A stretch of 64,000 nucleotides of DNA. It comes from Owenia fusiformis. Its lineage: Eukaryota; Annelida; Polychaeta; Sabellida; Oweniidae. The position numbers and the translations under genes are program-made. Shown here one piece after another: positions 12,001 to 24,292 of the stretch (position 1 is its first letter; the number at the start of each line of letters is the position of its first letter). Below the pieces are notes generated by a model. It was not told the origin of the DNA. It was given only the letters and a program-made list of their open reading frames with translations, and ran no database searches. The stretch is taken from assembly GCA_903813345.2 (NCBI GenBank), contig CAIIXF020000001.1, positions 46,457,885 to 46,521,884 of the forward strand. The letters run 5' to 3'.

Positions 12001-15000
12001 TAGTGTTGCTAGTAGACTAGGACTACAAAGAGACATCACTGGTCAATGTGATAGTGTTGCTAGTAGACTAGGACTACAAAGAGACATCACTGGTCAATGT
12101 GATAGTGTTGCTAGTAGACTAGGACTACAAAGAGACATCACTAGTCAATGTGATAGTGTTGCTAGTAGACTATGACTACACAGAGACATCACTGGTCAAT
12201 GTGATAGTGTTGCTAGTAGACTAGGACTACAGAGACATCACTAGTCAATGTGATAGTGTTGCTAGTAGACTAGGACTACACGGAGACATCACTGGTTAAT
12301 CCGATAGTGTTGCTAGTAGACTAGGACTACACAGAGACATCACTGATCAATGTGATACTGTTGCTAGTAGACTAGGACTACAGAGACATCACTAATCAAT
12401 GTGATAGTGTTGCTAGTAGACTAGGACTACACAGAGACATCACTGGTCAATGTGATAGTGTTGCTAGTAGACTAGGACTACACAGAGACATCACTGGTCA
12501 ATGTGATAGTGTTGCTAGTAGACTAGGACTACAGAGACATCACTAGTCAATGTGATAGTGTTGCTAGTAGACTAGGACTACACAGAGACATCGCTAGTCA
12601 ATGTGATAGTGTTGCTAGTAGACTAGGACTACACAGAGACATCGCTAGTCAATGTGATAGTGTTGCTAGTAGACTAGTACTACTCAGGGACATCGCTTGT
12701 CAATGTGATAGTGTTGCTAGTAGACTAGGACTACACAGAGACATCGCTAGTCAATGTGATAGTGTTGCTAGTAGACTAGGACTACACAGAGACATCGCTA
12801 GTCAATGTGATAGTGTTGCTAGTAGACAAGGTCTACACAGAGACATCGCTAGTCAATGTGATAGTGTTGCTAGTAGACTAGGACTACACAGAGACATCGC
12901 TAGTCAATGTGATAGTGTTGCTAGTAGACTAGGACTACACAGAGACATCGCTAGTCAATGTGATAGAGTTGCTAGTAGACTAGGACTACACAGAGACATC
13001 GCTAGTCAATGTGATAGCATTGCTAGTAGACTAGGACTACACAGAGACATCGCTAGTCAATGTGATAGCGTTGCTAGTAGACTAGGACTACACAGAGACA
13101 TCGCTAGTCAATGTGATAGCGTTGCTAGTAGACTAGGACTACACAGAGACATCGCTAGTCAATGTGATAGTGTTGCTAGTAAAGTCCAAAGAAATAAAGA
13201 CCTTGGTGGACCACATAGTAAAACAATAATGCATAGACCCAAACAAAATCTTAAATTAAGGTAATGCTTTGTTCTGTTATATGAAGCAATCACCATGGCA
13301 ATGGCAATGTTTACTAGGACACACACACTACGCTGTTTGGTTGGCACAGGATGACCAGAAACTATGAGCACATTTTTATCTAATCAAGCATGTAAGAAAA
13401 AACGGTTCCATTCCTAGAACCACCTTGTACATGGAAAGGAAAATCTAGCCGCCAGACGACCATTAACATCTGTTGCACAATTTATTAGTAGTCCATTAAT
13501 AAAATATGTTGTACTGTACTTGTGGTACTAAATTAATGCTAAAGTTCAATGTTGATTACATTAAGCAAGCTTACAACATGTGCTGTTGTGAACTGGTAAT
13601 CAAGAATCCAAAATTAATCAAGAATATTCTCCATTAGATTTTATATCTAATAATATTGGCCTATTTCAGACATTCTTACCATATATTTCTGCCATCCCTG
13701 AGGCTAATCCATTCTGCTTTGTTGCTCCATCAAATACATAATCAGATGAGTAGAAAACAGTCTTAGCTCCGATGGCTTTAGCAGCTTCAGTAAGTTTTGT
13801 TACAGCAGTAAGATTAATTGCCTTGGCCTAAAACAAAAAGGAGCTACACAGTCATGTTAACTTCAAAATAAAACAAGTAGTAAGATTTATTGTTTTGGCC
13901 TAAAACATAAAAATGAACTACATGGTCTGTCATTCAATAAAACATGCAGTATAAAATGGTGGGCAGATAACAGTATTGCCAAAGTTTCAGGGACAGGAAA
14001 TCCTCCATACGTCCATTGGAACCATAGTGAACCTTTCAGAGGAAGCATATATGGGATTTGTCTATACCTGAGAGGTGAAGGACAAACTGAAATTATTATG
14101 AGATATGTGTACTTGCTGATAAAACTCTAACCCACTGCAATGTACAATATAAACAATTTCAAATAAGTTACAGTAAATATGAAATTTTCTAAGGTAAATT
14201 CAATTTACTGTTCTGAAACAATATGGTGAATTGATCTTTTCATTGCTAACATTATGGCATGAATCTTATACTAAATGTCATTCTCACTTTTTCTGGGAAT
14301 TTTTCATTTCCATCAACCCATGAGAAAGCGGCACATATACAAACGATAGCTGGTCTACAGGCTGTGAAAAGGGTATCTATGATGCTTGGGTCACTGCAAT
14401 CAGAAAATGCAAGTTGGAAAAATAAAAATGCATTCATCATAGGTTTATACACAGAAATACATAACGCTTACCTATTTCATTTTACTGACCTATTGTTGTG
14501 ACCTATTCTAGTGCCCTATTCTAGTAGTCTATTATTAGACTACCTGATTAGTAATTCTATTGATCTCAATTAACTATGAAGGCAATTGAGTTATAAAAAG
14601 TCTTGGTGTCACAATTTTGTGGTACAAATCCACAATATTTAGTTACCTTGCTGCTTTTTCCATATCAAAAGGTATAAGGCATTCTTGAGGATGTTCCCCA
14701 CAGGTTCCTATGGAAACCATATCTGGCCGCTTAGCAACAGCTTCTTTCAAAGCCCCACCAACTATAAGAGAAAACAGTCGGTAAGGATATGTTTTTATAA
14801 CAATTGTAAAATAAAATACTAGTATTTTATGACCTCATCATTATTTTACCTTGTACTTTTAAATATGGTTACAGTATTTCCACCATTGTACAGGGTGGTC
14901 AAAAAATGGAAACCCTTACACTATTTTCCTCATATATTTGTCATTTTAAGACATAACTCCCTGATATTTTGCACATTTGTACATCATTCAATTTCCTACC

Positions 15001-18000
15001 AGCCTACTTTATATCATGACCATCTGATTGATAGTCACAATGTTACAGCACTTTACAGAACATGCCCTAGTGGCCACTATTGCGCTGTAGGGCCACCTGC
15101 ACTGGCCGTCCAAAATGTCCCTACCTGTAGGGATATGGCAAGGAAAAAGTGTATAAGAATGACCTCAGGACAATCACAAACCTCAAAAGTGAGACCATCC
15201 GTATCATTCAGGCCATACCTGCTGAGGAGTGCATTCGGCCCATTGACAACTGTGCAGGTTTGCCTACAGCGCGATGACGGCCAAACTTGAAGCATGTTAT
15301 TCAAAGTGCTGTAAAATTGTGACTATCAGTCTGATGGTCATAAAATTTGGTAGGGTGGTAGGAAATTGAATGATGTACAAATGTGTGAAATATCAGGGAG
15401 TAATTCCTTAAAATGACAAAGATATTAGGAAAATGCAGGGTTTCCATTTTTTTTGACCACCCTGTACATGAAGTTTACAATAATCCTTCATAGGAAAAAA
15501 TGAACCAGTCCATAACAGTTCTATAATATCAGACCACAAAACTTTTGTACCATGCCAGACGTACTATTGTACTATACCCATATATTGCATTGGAAGCTAC
15601 TTATACCAGGAGTGCATGACAGAATTAAAGTTCACATATTCCTATCACAGGGCATCATGTCACATGATACATGTATATGATGATCATGATCACTCTGCAC
15701 ACAGGTTAATGATCATGTATATGTTTTCAATTGAATTAAAGTATTTTTCCTCAGGAATTTTTCTGGAGTGGGTAGAAGTTCTTATTTTCACAATTTAGTC
15801 CTCTGGTCAAAATATGGCTGGAATTTTTGTGATTTCTTCACATTTTAATGTGGGTGCAGATGGATTCTCAGGTGGGTGAAAGTGTATTGATAAAATCACA
15901 AGTGGGCGCAGTACCAACTTGCTTGAATTCAAGGGAGATCACTGAAAAAGCAAATGAGTAAAATATATTTTGCAATATATATATATTGTACAAGTTGTAT
16001 ATTTTAGAATTATAAAAAAACATTGACTTCATTGGTTGATATGATTTGTGACATGTAGGTAACTGCTACCTACATGTGGCATTTATCAGTCTTACACAGG
16101 CTAACAAAAGTTTCTGTTGAATAATTGCTAGCTAGGGACCATGTCACAATCACTGGGGATGAACTGGAAACGAGGGAGGTTTTTCCTCGTATCAAAATGG
16201 CGGCGCGTGAAAAAATTTCATTCGGTAAGATTTTTGTTTTTTACAATTTTCGTGCTTTTATCCTTCAAATTAAAACTTAATATTTGGCAAGTAAATAGTT
16301 CATAATAAGTTCCGGTTTTATAATATGATTACAAATTAGAAATCAATACTGGCATTGCTGAGATATTTACATATCAATTCTCTCACTTAGGAAACGAGGC
16401 ATGTTTCTCAAGGAAACGAGGCAGCTATATAGCATTCTTAAGAATGAAACGAGGCAACCATATTTAATTAAAAATGTTTTGTTTTTATTACAGAACGGGG
16501 CCTACAAAAAGAAGCATCCCTGTTCAAATGCTATTTCTGTAACAGGAAACGACAACGTTGCTGATATTGTTATGTTGAAGCTTCCTAAAAAGCAAAAATG
16601 TTATGTTGAATAGGGAAGCAGATATAGACAGTTGTGAACAAAGCTTGCTTTTATTCTACCTTGAAACATCATTTATTTTAATTCACGCTAGCGACATCAT
16701 AATATTTATGCCATCGACCATTAACATTTTTCATATGGCTAATAATCTAGAAAATTTATGAATATTTCATTTACAAATGCATTACCATTTCTAGCATTTA
16801 AGAAAATACAAGGCATTAACATATGACACGTGTTGTAACTTAGTAATAACAAATAAGTCCATTTATCTGCTACCATGGTAACATATGTTCTAAGAAATAC
16901 TTGAAAGTCATAATAAGTTTATAATTGTTCACAGTAAAATATGATGTCAGTCTAAGCGGTACGCATTTGTTCAGTTTTTGAAAGTTGCTAAAATTGCTAA
17001 AGAATTTGCTATTGACGCAAAACGCCAGACGCCCAACTCCAGACGTCAGACGCCGAACATTTCCACATTTCGTTGGACTATATGCAGAATAACATAATTG
17101 ATAGTGACATAATAAGGAACATACAGACATTAAAGAATACAAACAGTAAAATCCAATGTACACCAATGAGACAATGCCAGTGTGCTCCTTGACACTGCTA
17201 TTTTTGTAATATAGGCGAGTCATTTAATTATTACCATGGTCATTCTTTTTTTATCGTATCTGGAATTATATTCTATCAAATATAGCCATCTCGAGCAACA
17301 ACAATGCCCCATTTGCGTACGATTAGTAGGGAGGTTTAACGACACATGTTTTAAAGAGAAGTGTACGTAAACGTGTAAAATTGCAATCTTCAGAGAACTA
17401 GTTCTTGTCTTCAATGTCTTTATTTGCATGAATGATTACAAAAGTATCAGTTAAACTGTTTTAATTGGGTCTTTGTATAAGTCAATCCAGAACGGAACTA
17501 TAGTTCCCAGGGGTCATTTCACGTTTACGTTCACCACTTCTAAAATACGTGTAGCTTAAGCTCCCTATTAAAATAGCACTTCTTTGAACAAGATTTTTCT
17601 TATTTGAGAGAACATTTTGACGATATATGCGCTACCATTGATAGCTCAGATAGCTGGCTCGTTTATTGGAATTGACACTCAAAACAATGCTATTTAACGT
17701 TTTCGAAATATTTAGGTACGAAAAATTTCGAACGGAATGCGTGACATATACGTAATTCGCGTGAAAAGTCCGAACGAAATGCGTTTTGGACAGTATACAT
17801 CACAAAGGAACTTATCGTGTCACTTGTCTATTGTGATGTCATAGAGACAATTAGAAAAATTGAAGAATTTGAAGAAAAATAGCCACCCAAAGACACTTAC
17901 ACCTGCTAATTGCCATTTTACAAAGAGTTTATTCAAGCAAGAAAACTGTTTGGAAAAACGTAATTTCGGGTTGAACATGGTACCCACCACTCTGGTTACC

Positions 18001-21000
18001 ATAGCAACCATATCTCAAGAACCAATCAAAATTGAGGTCCCAAATTTTACCATATAATGTATAAATATATAACACATATGTGTACCAAGTTTCATTGCAA
18101 TAATTCTATTTTCCTTGAAGTTATGACATCAAATGCAAAACTTTTTGAACCACCTAAGTATATCGTGTAAAACGTAATCGGTCGTATGTGACCAGAACGG
18201 TGGAAATAAGATCATTAAATGTAGACACTATCACAGAAAGAATAGTTGCCTCGTTGCAAGTCAAACATTGCCTCGTTTCATTGTTACAAAATGTAGACAG
18301 GTGCCTCGTTTCCTAAGTGAGAGAATTGAAATGTAAATATCTCAGCAATGTCTGTATTGATTTCTAATTTGCAATCATATTATAAAACCGGAACTTATAA
18401 ACTATTTACTTGCCAAATATTAAGTTTTAATTTGAAGGATAAAAGCACGAAAATTGTAAAAAAAAAAATCTTACCGAATGAAATTTTTTCACGCGCCGCC
18501 ATTTTGATACGAGGCAAAACCTCCCTCGTTTCCAGTTCATCCCCAGTGACAATGTTAATTTCAGTGTGGATAATTCGTCCCCCACCCCCAATATTAGGAA
18601 ATATCAATTTGCAATTGAATTTACTTTTTCCCAATAAATCAACAATCTTAATGAACAAAATCATACTTTCCACCTCCCCTATCAAAATTAATTCTGCTCC
18701 CCTATAACTATTGATGTTTAACAGTGTACTCAGAGTATGAGTATGGTACATACAAATATTTAAAATGCAAAATCAATACAGCCATACATTTGAGTTGTTT
18801 ATCAAGCAATAAATTGTAATGGATTAAATTATATTGATTTACTGGAATTTATTCTTTTAGGTAAGTACATTTATTGCAGTAAATCTCTGTCCAAGTTTTT
18901 TCATGCTGGTTTAACTCGAACACCAATTAACTGATATTTGACTTGTGATAATAAGTCTGCATTTATATCTATAAATGTTGATTCGAACTGCAGCCACTGT
19001 CTCAAAAAAGATTTCAAAGACAGACTGACAACAAAATGCAATCATTTCAAAATGAATATTTTAAAGAAATGATCAGATTTTAGGAAATGACAATATTGGT
19101 CCCACTTGAGGAAAAATCCTGAAAAGCACTGTTATCGTTGTATGAATATGTAAATATGCAAAATACCTTGCCCAGATGCCCCTATGATGAGGACTCTGGT
19201 ACGTTTGGGTAGAACTCCTCCTTCAACCTTAGCAGGTAAAGCTTTTTCATCTTTCTCAGAAATAATTGCGGAGGCATCTTTAGGAATTGGCCAATAAACA
19301 TCAGCTACTGGGTCAAAGGGTGTGATTCCAAAGTCAATACTGGGATGAAAGAATCCACCCTAAAATGTTTGAAGCACATTCAATTTCAGAAAGGTTATCT
19401 TATCATCACAATCATGATGTTAGTGTCATGAGTTTTTAACATCAATTCTGAGCATTGTATATCTCTTAAATGACTCCACCTCTACTTAAAGGTGCAATAA
19501 GTAGTGCAGAGGGGCCATTCAACGATCATGGACCAGTGTCAAAATATATTTAAGTTTGGATATTTCATCTAAGACTAACATCTTTTTTTATTTTCTACAA
19601 AGAAACCCCCTAGATAATCATTATTTCAGCTTATATTCCTCTTGAAACATGGTGGATCTTAAAAATATAAAAGTGGACGTCCCCTTTTTGAAGCTTTGAA
19701 CTGAATTTACACTTTTAATGCCGAAATTGATAGTTTATCCATACATTTTAAGAAAATAGGTATGTCGAAGAAGATGTTGAGCCAACTGTTGCCTTGATAG
19801 CTCAGAAAAAGTTAAAATTTTCCTATTTTCTCTCTACAAGCCTTATTGCCCCTTTAATGGTGATGTGATTTGACAATTTGACAATTTTCAATTATGACAA
19901 AATTTTAATTTGTTGTTAACAAAGTAGTTTCAAATAAAAAAGCAAAAAACTTACATTTGCATATAGTAAAATATAACATTTAAAGTGAGACCCATTTATT
20001 TAGCAACTTTAAATCTCTTAATTGGGCAAATTTGCCACCCTTTCCACACAGTCAGAGTAATTTAAAAAACAGAAGCTTTGCAGTTTTCCTTGTATGCAAA
20101 CACTAGTTTTTATGATTGTTCAAAATAAATAAGAAATTCAAGTTTGTTACCTGGCAGTACACCACGGTGCTATTTTCTTTGAGAGAGAGGAACCCATGGC
20201 CGCAGTTTGGTGGAATGTAGAGTTGGCGTAGATTATCTTCTGTGAGGATTGCTGCTGCCCATTGCATATACGAGGGAGATTCTGGTCTGAGATCAACTAC
20301 AACATCGTAGACAGCGCCTTGGATGCATGTGAGAAGTTTTGCATAGGGGGATATGTGGAGGCCCCTTATCACATTCTAGAATTAGGATAATGAATAGAGG
20401 ATTATTCATGGAGAGGGATGTATACCCTGGGGAAGATATCACACAAATTATACCAATGTATGCCTTTTTATCCCAGATATTATTGTAATAAATCTGAAAA
20501 TTGCACAAATAGAATTTAATTTTTTTTTAAATACCACAGGGTTAGGCACATACCCGAATGACTGAAGAGAGTGAAGGGTTCGAAAGCTCCTGTGCTTACC
20601 CTAAGGTATGTACATGTATTCATCGATATATCACCTGCTTTGAGGTATATTTTACGATTCGAACATGAAAACTAACCAAAAAATTTCGAATATTCGTTAT
20701 GGTGAGCCATTACTACAGCTCGCCTCAATGACGTCACACATTACTCATATTTACAGGTGGTGTGTTGACAAATATACACTTGGTGAAATATTGACTTTGT
20801 TCACAGTTTAAAGAAGGCATGTTCGAATCAAAATTATAGATTATAAACTTAAAATATGCTATAAAATCAAAATCAATTTTACAATAATATTCGTCATTAC
20901 AAATAAAATTACAGTATAAAGATGACTGGGTTTGAAGCTTATCAATCATCATACACTCATAATGCCTTTAAACTTTTTCATGCAGAAATCCATTAAGAAC

Positions 21001-21893
21001 TACTGTATACAAATAGCAGCAGGAATGACTATATACCATGACATGTACTACATTTGTATTTATATATATTTGTATGTGTTTCATGTATTATATAATATGC
21101 TTTAACTATGTCTACTTATAGCCTGTAGTGCATTATTATACTCAGTCAACCAAAGTGTAAAAGGACCAGGTTTAGTATGGCAACTTGGCAAGTGATATTG
21201 TAAGATCATATCTTTCACCATGAGCACTTTATCAATTTAAATATGACATGTCTTATTATCACAATATATTATTGTTCAATTAAATTCTCAAAAATTATAA
21301 AAATATCTATCGAACAATTCAAAAAAAAAAGAATATGTCGACATTTTTTTCAAAATGTTAAACCTATTTACTCAGAAGATTACCCTCCCTTTTTGATTTG
21401 TATTGCATGAAAAGATTATTCAATACAAGGGATACAAGACTTCTTGAAAGTAGAATTGGATTGAATGTCTAGTTTTGAAGATATCAATTTCTGATGACCA
21501 AAATTATGCTGAAAACAATGGATAGCATGAGTTTTCCCTCGATCCGGCCGGTAAAATAACATGGGAAATGTCGTTTTTAAAATTAATGATAACCATATTT
21601 GACTAATACAACATTTATTAAAAATCAGACCCTGCATTGCATGGCAGGTATATGGATCCAACTAGGTAGGCGAGGGGGGCTAAAAATCAAACAAACACCC
21701 TATTTATATTGCTAAATTTATACAATACCTGATGAGAACGGGAGCATGTATTTTGTTTGACTTCGAATTCACTAGTAATGTCTTCTGGGTACTTTTGGCA
21801 GTTATAGAGCTCTTCTAGAAAACCACGATGGTCCTTGAACCTCTGGATATCGATTATACGAGCATCTTTAACATGAAGAGGAATGACGTTCAT
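9006..21893 (-). CDS. RmlC-RmlD fusion: 4-keto-6-deoxysugar 3,5-epimerase / 4-reductase
   Basis: The predicted 499-residue protein should carry out the last two steps of nucleotide-rhamnose synthesis: epimerisation of the 4-keto-6-deoxyglucose nucleotide, then NAD(P)H reduction. Coding exons on the minus strand, 5' to 3': 21729-21893, 20151-20375, 19167-19359, 14647-14761, 14288-14393, 13680-13827, 11173-11297, 10802-10897, 10141-10269, 9699-9805, 9006-9096; phases agree throughout. Residues 1-165 are an RmlC cupin: VKQ, RGLH (His62), VVVDLRPESPS, IPPNCGHGF, Tyr128 and PFDP (Asp146), matching the His-Asp-Tyr catalytic set. A linker of about 18 residues leads to an RmlD reductase (184-499). 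This has the Rossmann motif GASGQVG (190-196), YSSDYVFDG, Tyr335-x3-Lys339 in NNYGSYK, and a C-terminal ANRP..S..KL. The sugar could be carried on dTDP or UDP. No 4,6-dehydratase gene is present. Large introns hold several transposons. The assignment of both domains is firm; the substrate is inferred. Confidence 0.88.
11371..13181. repeat. 51-bp tandem array in an RmlC-RmlD gene intron
   Basis: About 35 head-to-tail copies of a 51-bp unit (GTAGACTAGGACTACAAAGA, then GACATCACTGGTCAATGTGA, then TAGTGTTGCTA) fill most of the intron between coding exons 6 and 7. Two variants are grouped. AAAGAGACATCACTGGTC dominates the left part, to about 12160. CACAGAGACATCGCTAGTC dominates the right part, from about 12580. 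Some units lack 2 bp, and one near 11900 is truncated. The unit is rich in CTAG and short self-complementary words. It has no coding frame. Confidence 0.97.
14891..15464. mobile_element. Foldback element with CAGGGTGGTC ends
   Basis: The ends CAGGGTGGTCAAAAAATGG and CCATTTTTTTTGACCACCCTG are flanked by TA on both sides (14889-14890 and 15465-15466). Inverted arms run for about 220 bp each, so most of the 574 bp is a giant hairpin. The TA duplication and the CAGGGTG end fit a non-autonomous Tc1/mariner-type element. The 153-codon plus-strand frame across it is incidental. It lies in intron 3 of the RmlC-RmlD gene. Confidence 0.85.
16151..18548. mobile_element. 2.4 kb transposon with ~250-bp terminal inverted repeats
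   Basis: The left arm at 16151-16401 and the right arm at 18302-18548 are inverted and nearly identical. Both begin CACTGGGGATGAACTGG. They are flanked by a 5-bp direct repeat, ACAAT (16146-16150 and 18549-18553). The motif GAAACGAGGCA recurs near each end (about 16391, 16423, 16447; in reverse at about 18246, 18271, 18302), like transposase-binding repeats. The 1.9 kb core has only short frames (the longest 117 codons, minus strand, 16870-17223) and no recognisable transposase, so it is non-autonomous. A CAC start with a 5-bp target duplication recalls the Transib/RAG group, but CACTA-type elements also begin CACTG. The superfamily is unresolved. It lies in intron 3 of the RmlC-RmlD gene. 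Confidence 0.88.
17711..17784 (+). repeat. Dispersed module shared with 44.2 kb
   Basis: TTAGGTACGAAAAATTTCG followed by AACGGAATGCGTGACATAT and TTCGCGTGAAAAGTC also occurs, inverted and about 90% alike by eye, at 44201-44272 in a CNTD1 intron. It sits inside the core of the 2.4 kb transposon, so it may mark a second, degraded copy of related material. Confidence 0.6.
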
Positions 21894-22933
21894 GATGTTT
21901 TTGTCACACAGTCCAAGTCTAAAAAATCAAGAAAAAAGCATGTTTATATTGACTGTGAAGGAACCCACAAGCTGAATACAAAATGTAATCTGTATTGGTA
22001 ATAAAATGGCACACCTTGGACTTCATTGGTTATTTCTTCATCATTGCTTTAGGTGATGGTTGCTCTACCAGCCCATATTTTTTCCTGGTGCAAAATAAAG
22101 TATTGAGGCATGTGTGTATTTTCTTGCTTTTTTCAAAAAAGTATCAATTCAATGTCTTCTTTTAATAGGAAACCTGGTAAGAGGTGAATGCCAACTCCAA
22201 GAAATGCTAATAATTCAAGAGAAAACATTCAAAATACAATTTTCTGAATTTCTTCTCCAAGTTTCTCAACAACACTGAATTGCCTACAATTCATTTCTAA
22301 GTCACTAAACACAAGGAAGAAAAAAAGAAAGGCACACCCATGTTTTCTTACTCCATTTTGTTCTTGAAAAATGAACAACATGTGCAGGTATAGTGATTTG
22401 TTCAAAAATATTTTGTATAGTAGAACATGTACCTTAAAATCCATTTTCAACCCTGTGGATTGAACAATTAACTGTAAAACTCACCAAGATCCAAATGTCT
22501 GAATGTTTAATCCCTGAATTTGGCTTTTAATGAACTAAAATATTACCATCTATTGCATAGCTATTAAATGTATAGCATAACTTTATAACACATATGAATG
22601 TATTAAAGCATTAATAGTAAGACCCATTCACCAAATCACAGTAAGTTTTTTTAAGGTAGTCATTTATAAAAGAATTGGGTTATATCGACCTTTAAATGTA
22701 TGGTTTTATTAACACAAGTGCTAAGCACATGAACACCAATTCATTTGGTTTCAAAAACATATATTTATCTTTACAATTGGTTCTTATTTCCCATAGAATT
22801 TGAGACCAATATGCATGCTACTTTCAATACACAGTTTATATTAAAATCGATTTTTAAGATTTTATGAGAATGCATAAACATTACTTACCTCAATGTGTCT
22901 CAGTAGAATAAGCTTTGGCTTGAAACTGGTTCA
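21894..22933 (-). other. 5' untranslated exons of the RmlC-RmlD gene
   Basis: The first coding exon extends upstream to a TTTTTTAG acceptor at 21919-21920, leaving 25 bp of 5' UTR. The segment 22889-22933 is bounded by CTTTTTACAG and a consensus donor (GAG|GTAAGT) and is a plausible non-coding leader exon. The transcription start was not found. Confidence 0.4.
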
Positions 22934-24060
22934 CTGTAAAAAGAGATTTACAAAATACATATAGATATACATGTACCTCATGCAATTTAACTGCATATGT
23001 ACTTTAATGATTGGCAATATTCCTGATCTAAGCATTTACTTATTGGCTGTGTGTCATTTCAAATTAAATAAGGCCAAAGGATATTAATGTTATGTTTCAT
23101 GGAGCTGGGAATGTAGAAGCACATGTAATATGCCATATTAAATATCACATTTAGTTTATGGAGTTTTGAAATACAAGTCACAATTCATAAAAAGTTATGT
23201 CTACTTTCACACTATTTCCCATTCACGTTGATCATTATCGGTTCTTCCATCAAATACATGGCATATGAATTTCATCTAATGGATACATGGTTGCAAATTA
23301 ATATTACAGCAACAGGCTGTAAACCATGTAATCTTTCCATTTCAGTTTAGAAAATTTTTTCTCCTGCATTAAGTCTCTGGACCCCTCCCTATATATACTC
23401 CCCCTTGTTATGGAGATAAGGTGAGGTATATGGGGGGGTACTAGAGTTTCAAGAAAGATAAGGCATTTTTATTAGATTGAGAGAACCAAGTTTTGACTTA
23501 TATATCTGACCATGTTGCAGTTATGTATGATAAAGAAATTATAGTATTTCCTGAATGTTTCCTAGAAAACAGATACATGCACATTTTGATTTTTTGTTGC
23601 ATGTAAAACATAAATAAACTTTCTATGGCCTTAACTAGCTCTAATATAAGCAAACTAACATGTCACATGTTTGCAATTTTATGATTTTGATTGATATCAT
23701 TTATTTTAGTATGAAAAAAAGTAATCAGTCTCGATTGAAACTGCCTTTAGCAAAATAAACTAATAATATAGTTTATCAATACATGTACATGTACATAAGC
23801 ATCATTACTCACAGTAGGGGAGACTGTTATCTTTATAACTTATGAAACATTACATAATTGTAAAATATGGTTCAGCAATCTCTCTCTTTCGCATGGTCAG
23901 TATTGTAAACAAAAGAATCGCATGACTTCCCGACAACCCCATCCTTTAGGCTTTATTTTGTATGTATATACCATCTTGGAAAAATTAATGAATATTTGTG
24001 GTGGAATCGAATTAACAATTTTTATTACAAATGTAAATATCAGACAATTCATCAGCAGTA

Positions 24061-24292
24061 ATGCCGAGGTCACATTTGCTCCGATTCATCGGCCAGCACC
24101 CGACAGATTGAGTAGTTTATTCAAAACTGAAGATCAAATCTCAAATTTGAGGTCCGATGTGAACTCCTGGGAACTTGTACATGATTTTAAAAAACTTTGG
24201 TCAATTTGAAGGAAGTTGAAATCACTTTTGAACAAAATACTGCAATCGGACGGGCGCCGGCAGATGAATCGGAGCAAATGTGACCTAGGCAT
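24061..24292. mobile_element. MITE with TGCCKAGGTCACATTTGCTC ends
   Basis: The left end, GGTCACATTTGCTCCGATTC with ATCGGCC, is mirrored at the right end by GGCAGATGAATCGGAGCAAA followed by TGTGACC. The whole is 232 bp. Single partial ends of the same family occur near 30820, 45330 and 49570, so this is a dispersed family. No coding capacity. Confidence 0.75.

Noticed and set aside
11371-13181. CRISPR-like array
   Set aside because: Units are contiguous with no unique spacers. It is an ordinary tandem satellite inside a eukaryotic intron.
14829-15290. 153-codon plus-strand frame at 14.8-15.3 kb
   Set aside because: It spans the boundary and one arm of a foldback transposon and resembles no protein family.
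16870-17223. 117-codon minus-strand frame in the 2.4 kb transposon as a transposase
   Set aside because: There are no catalytic DDE/D spacing or zinc-finger motifs, and the composition resembles the surrounding AT-rich core.
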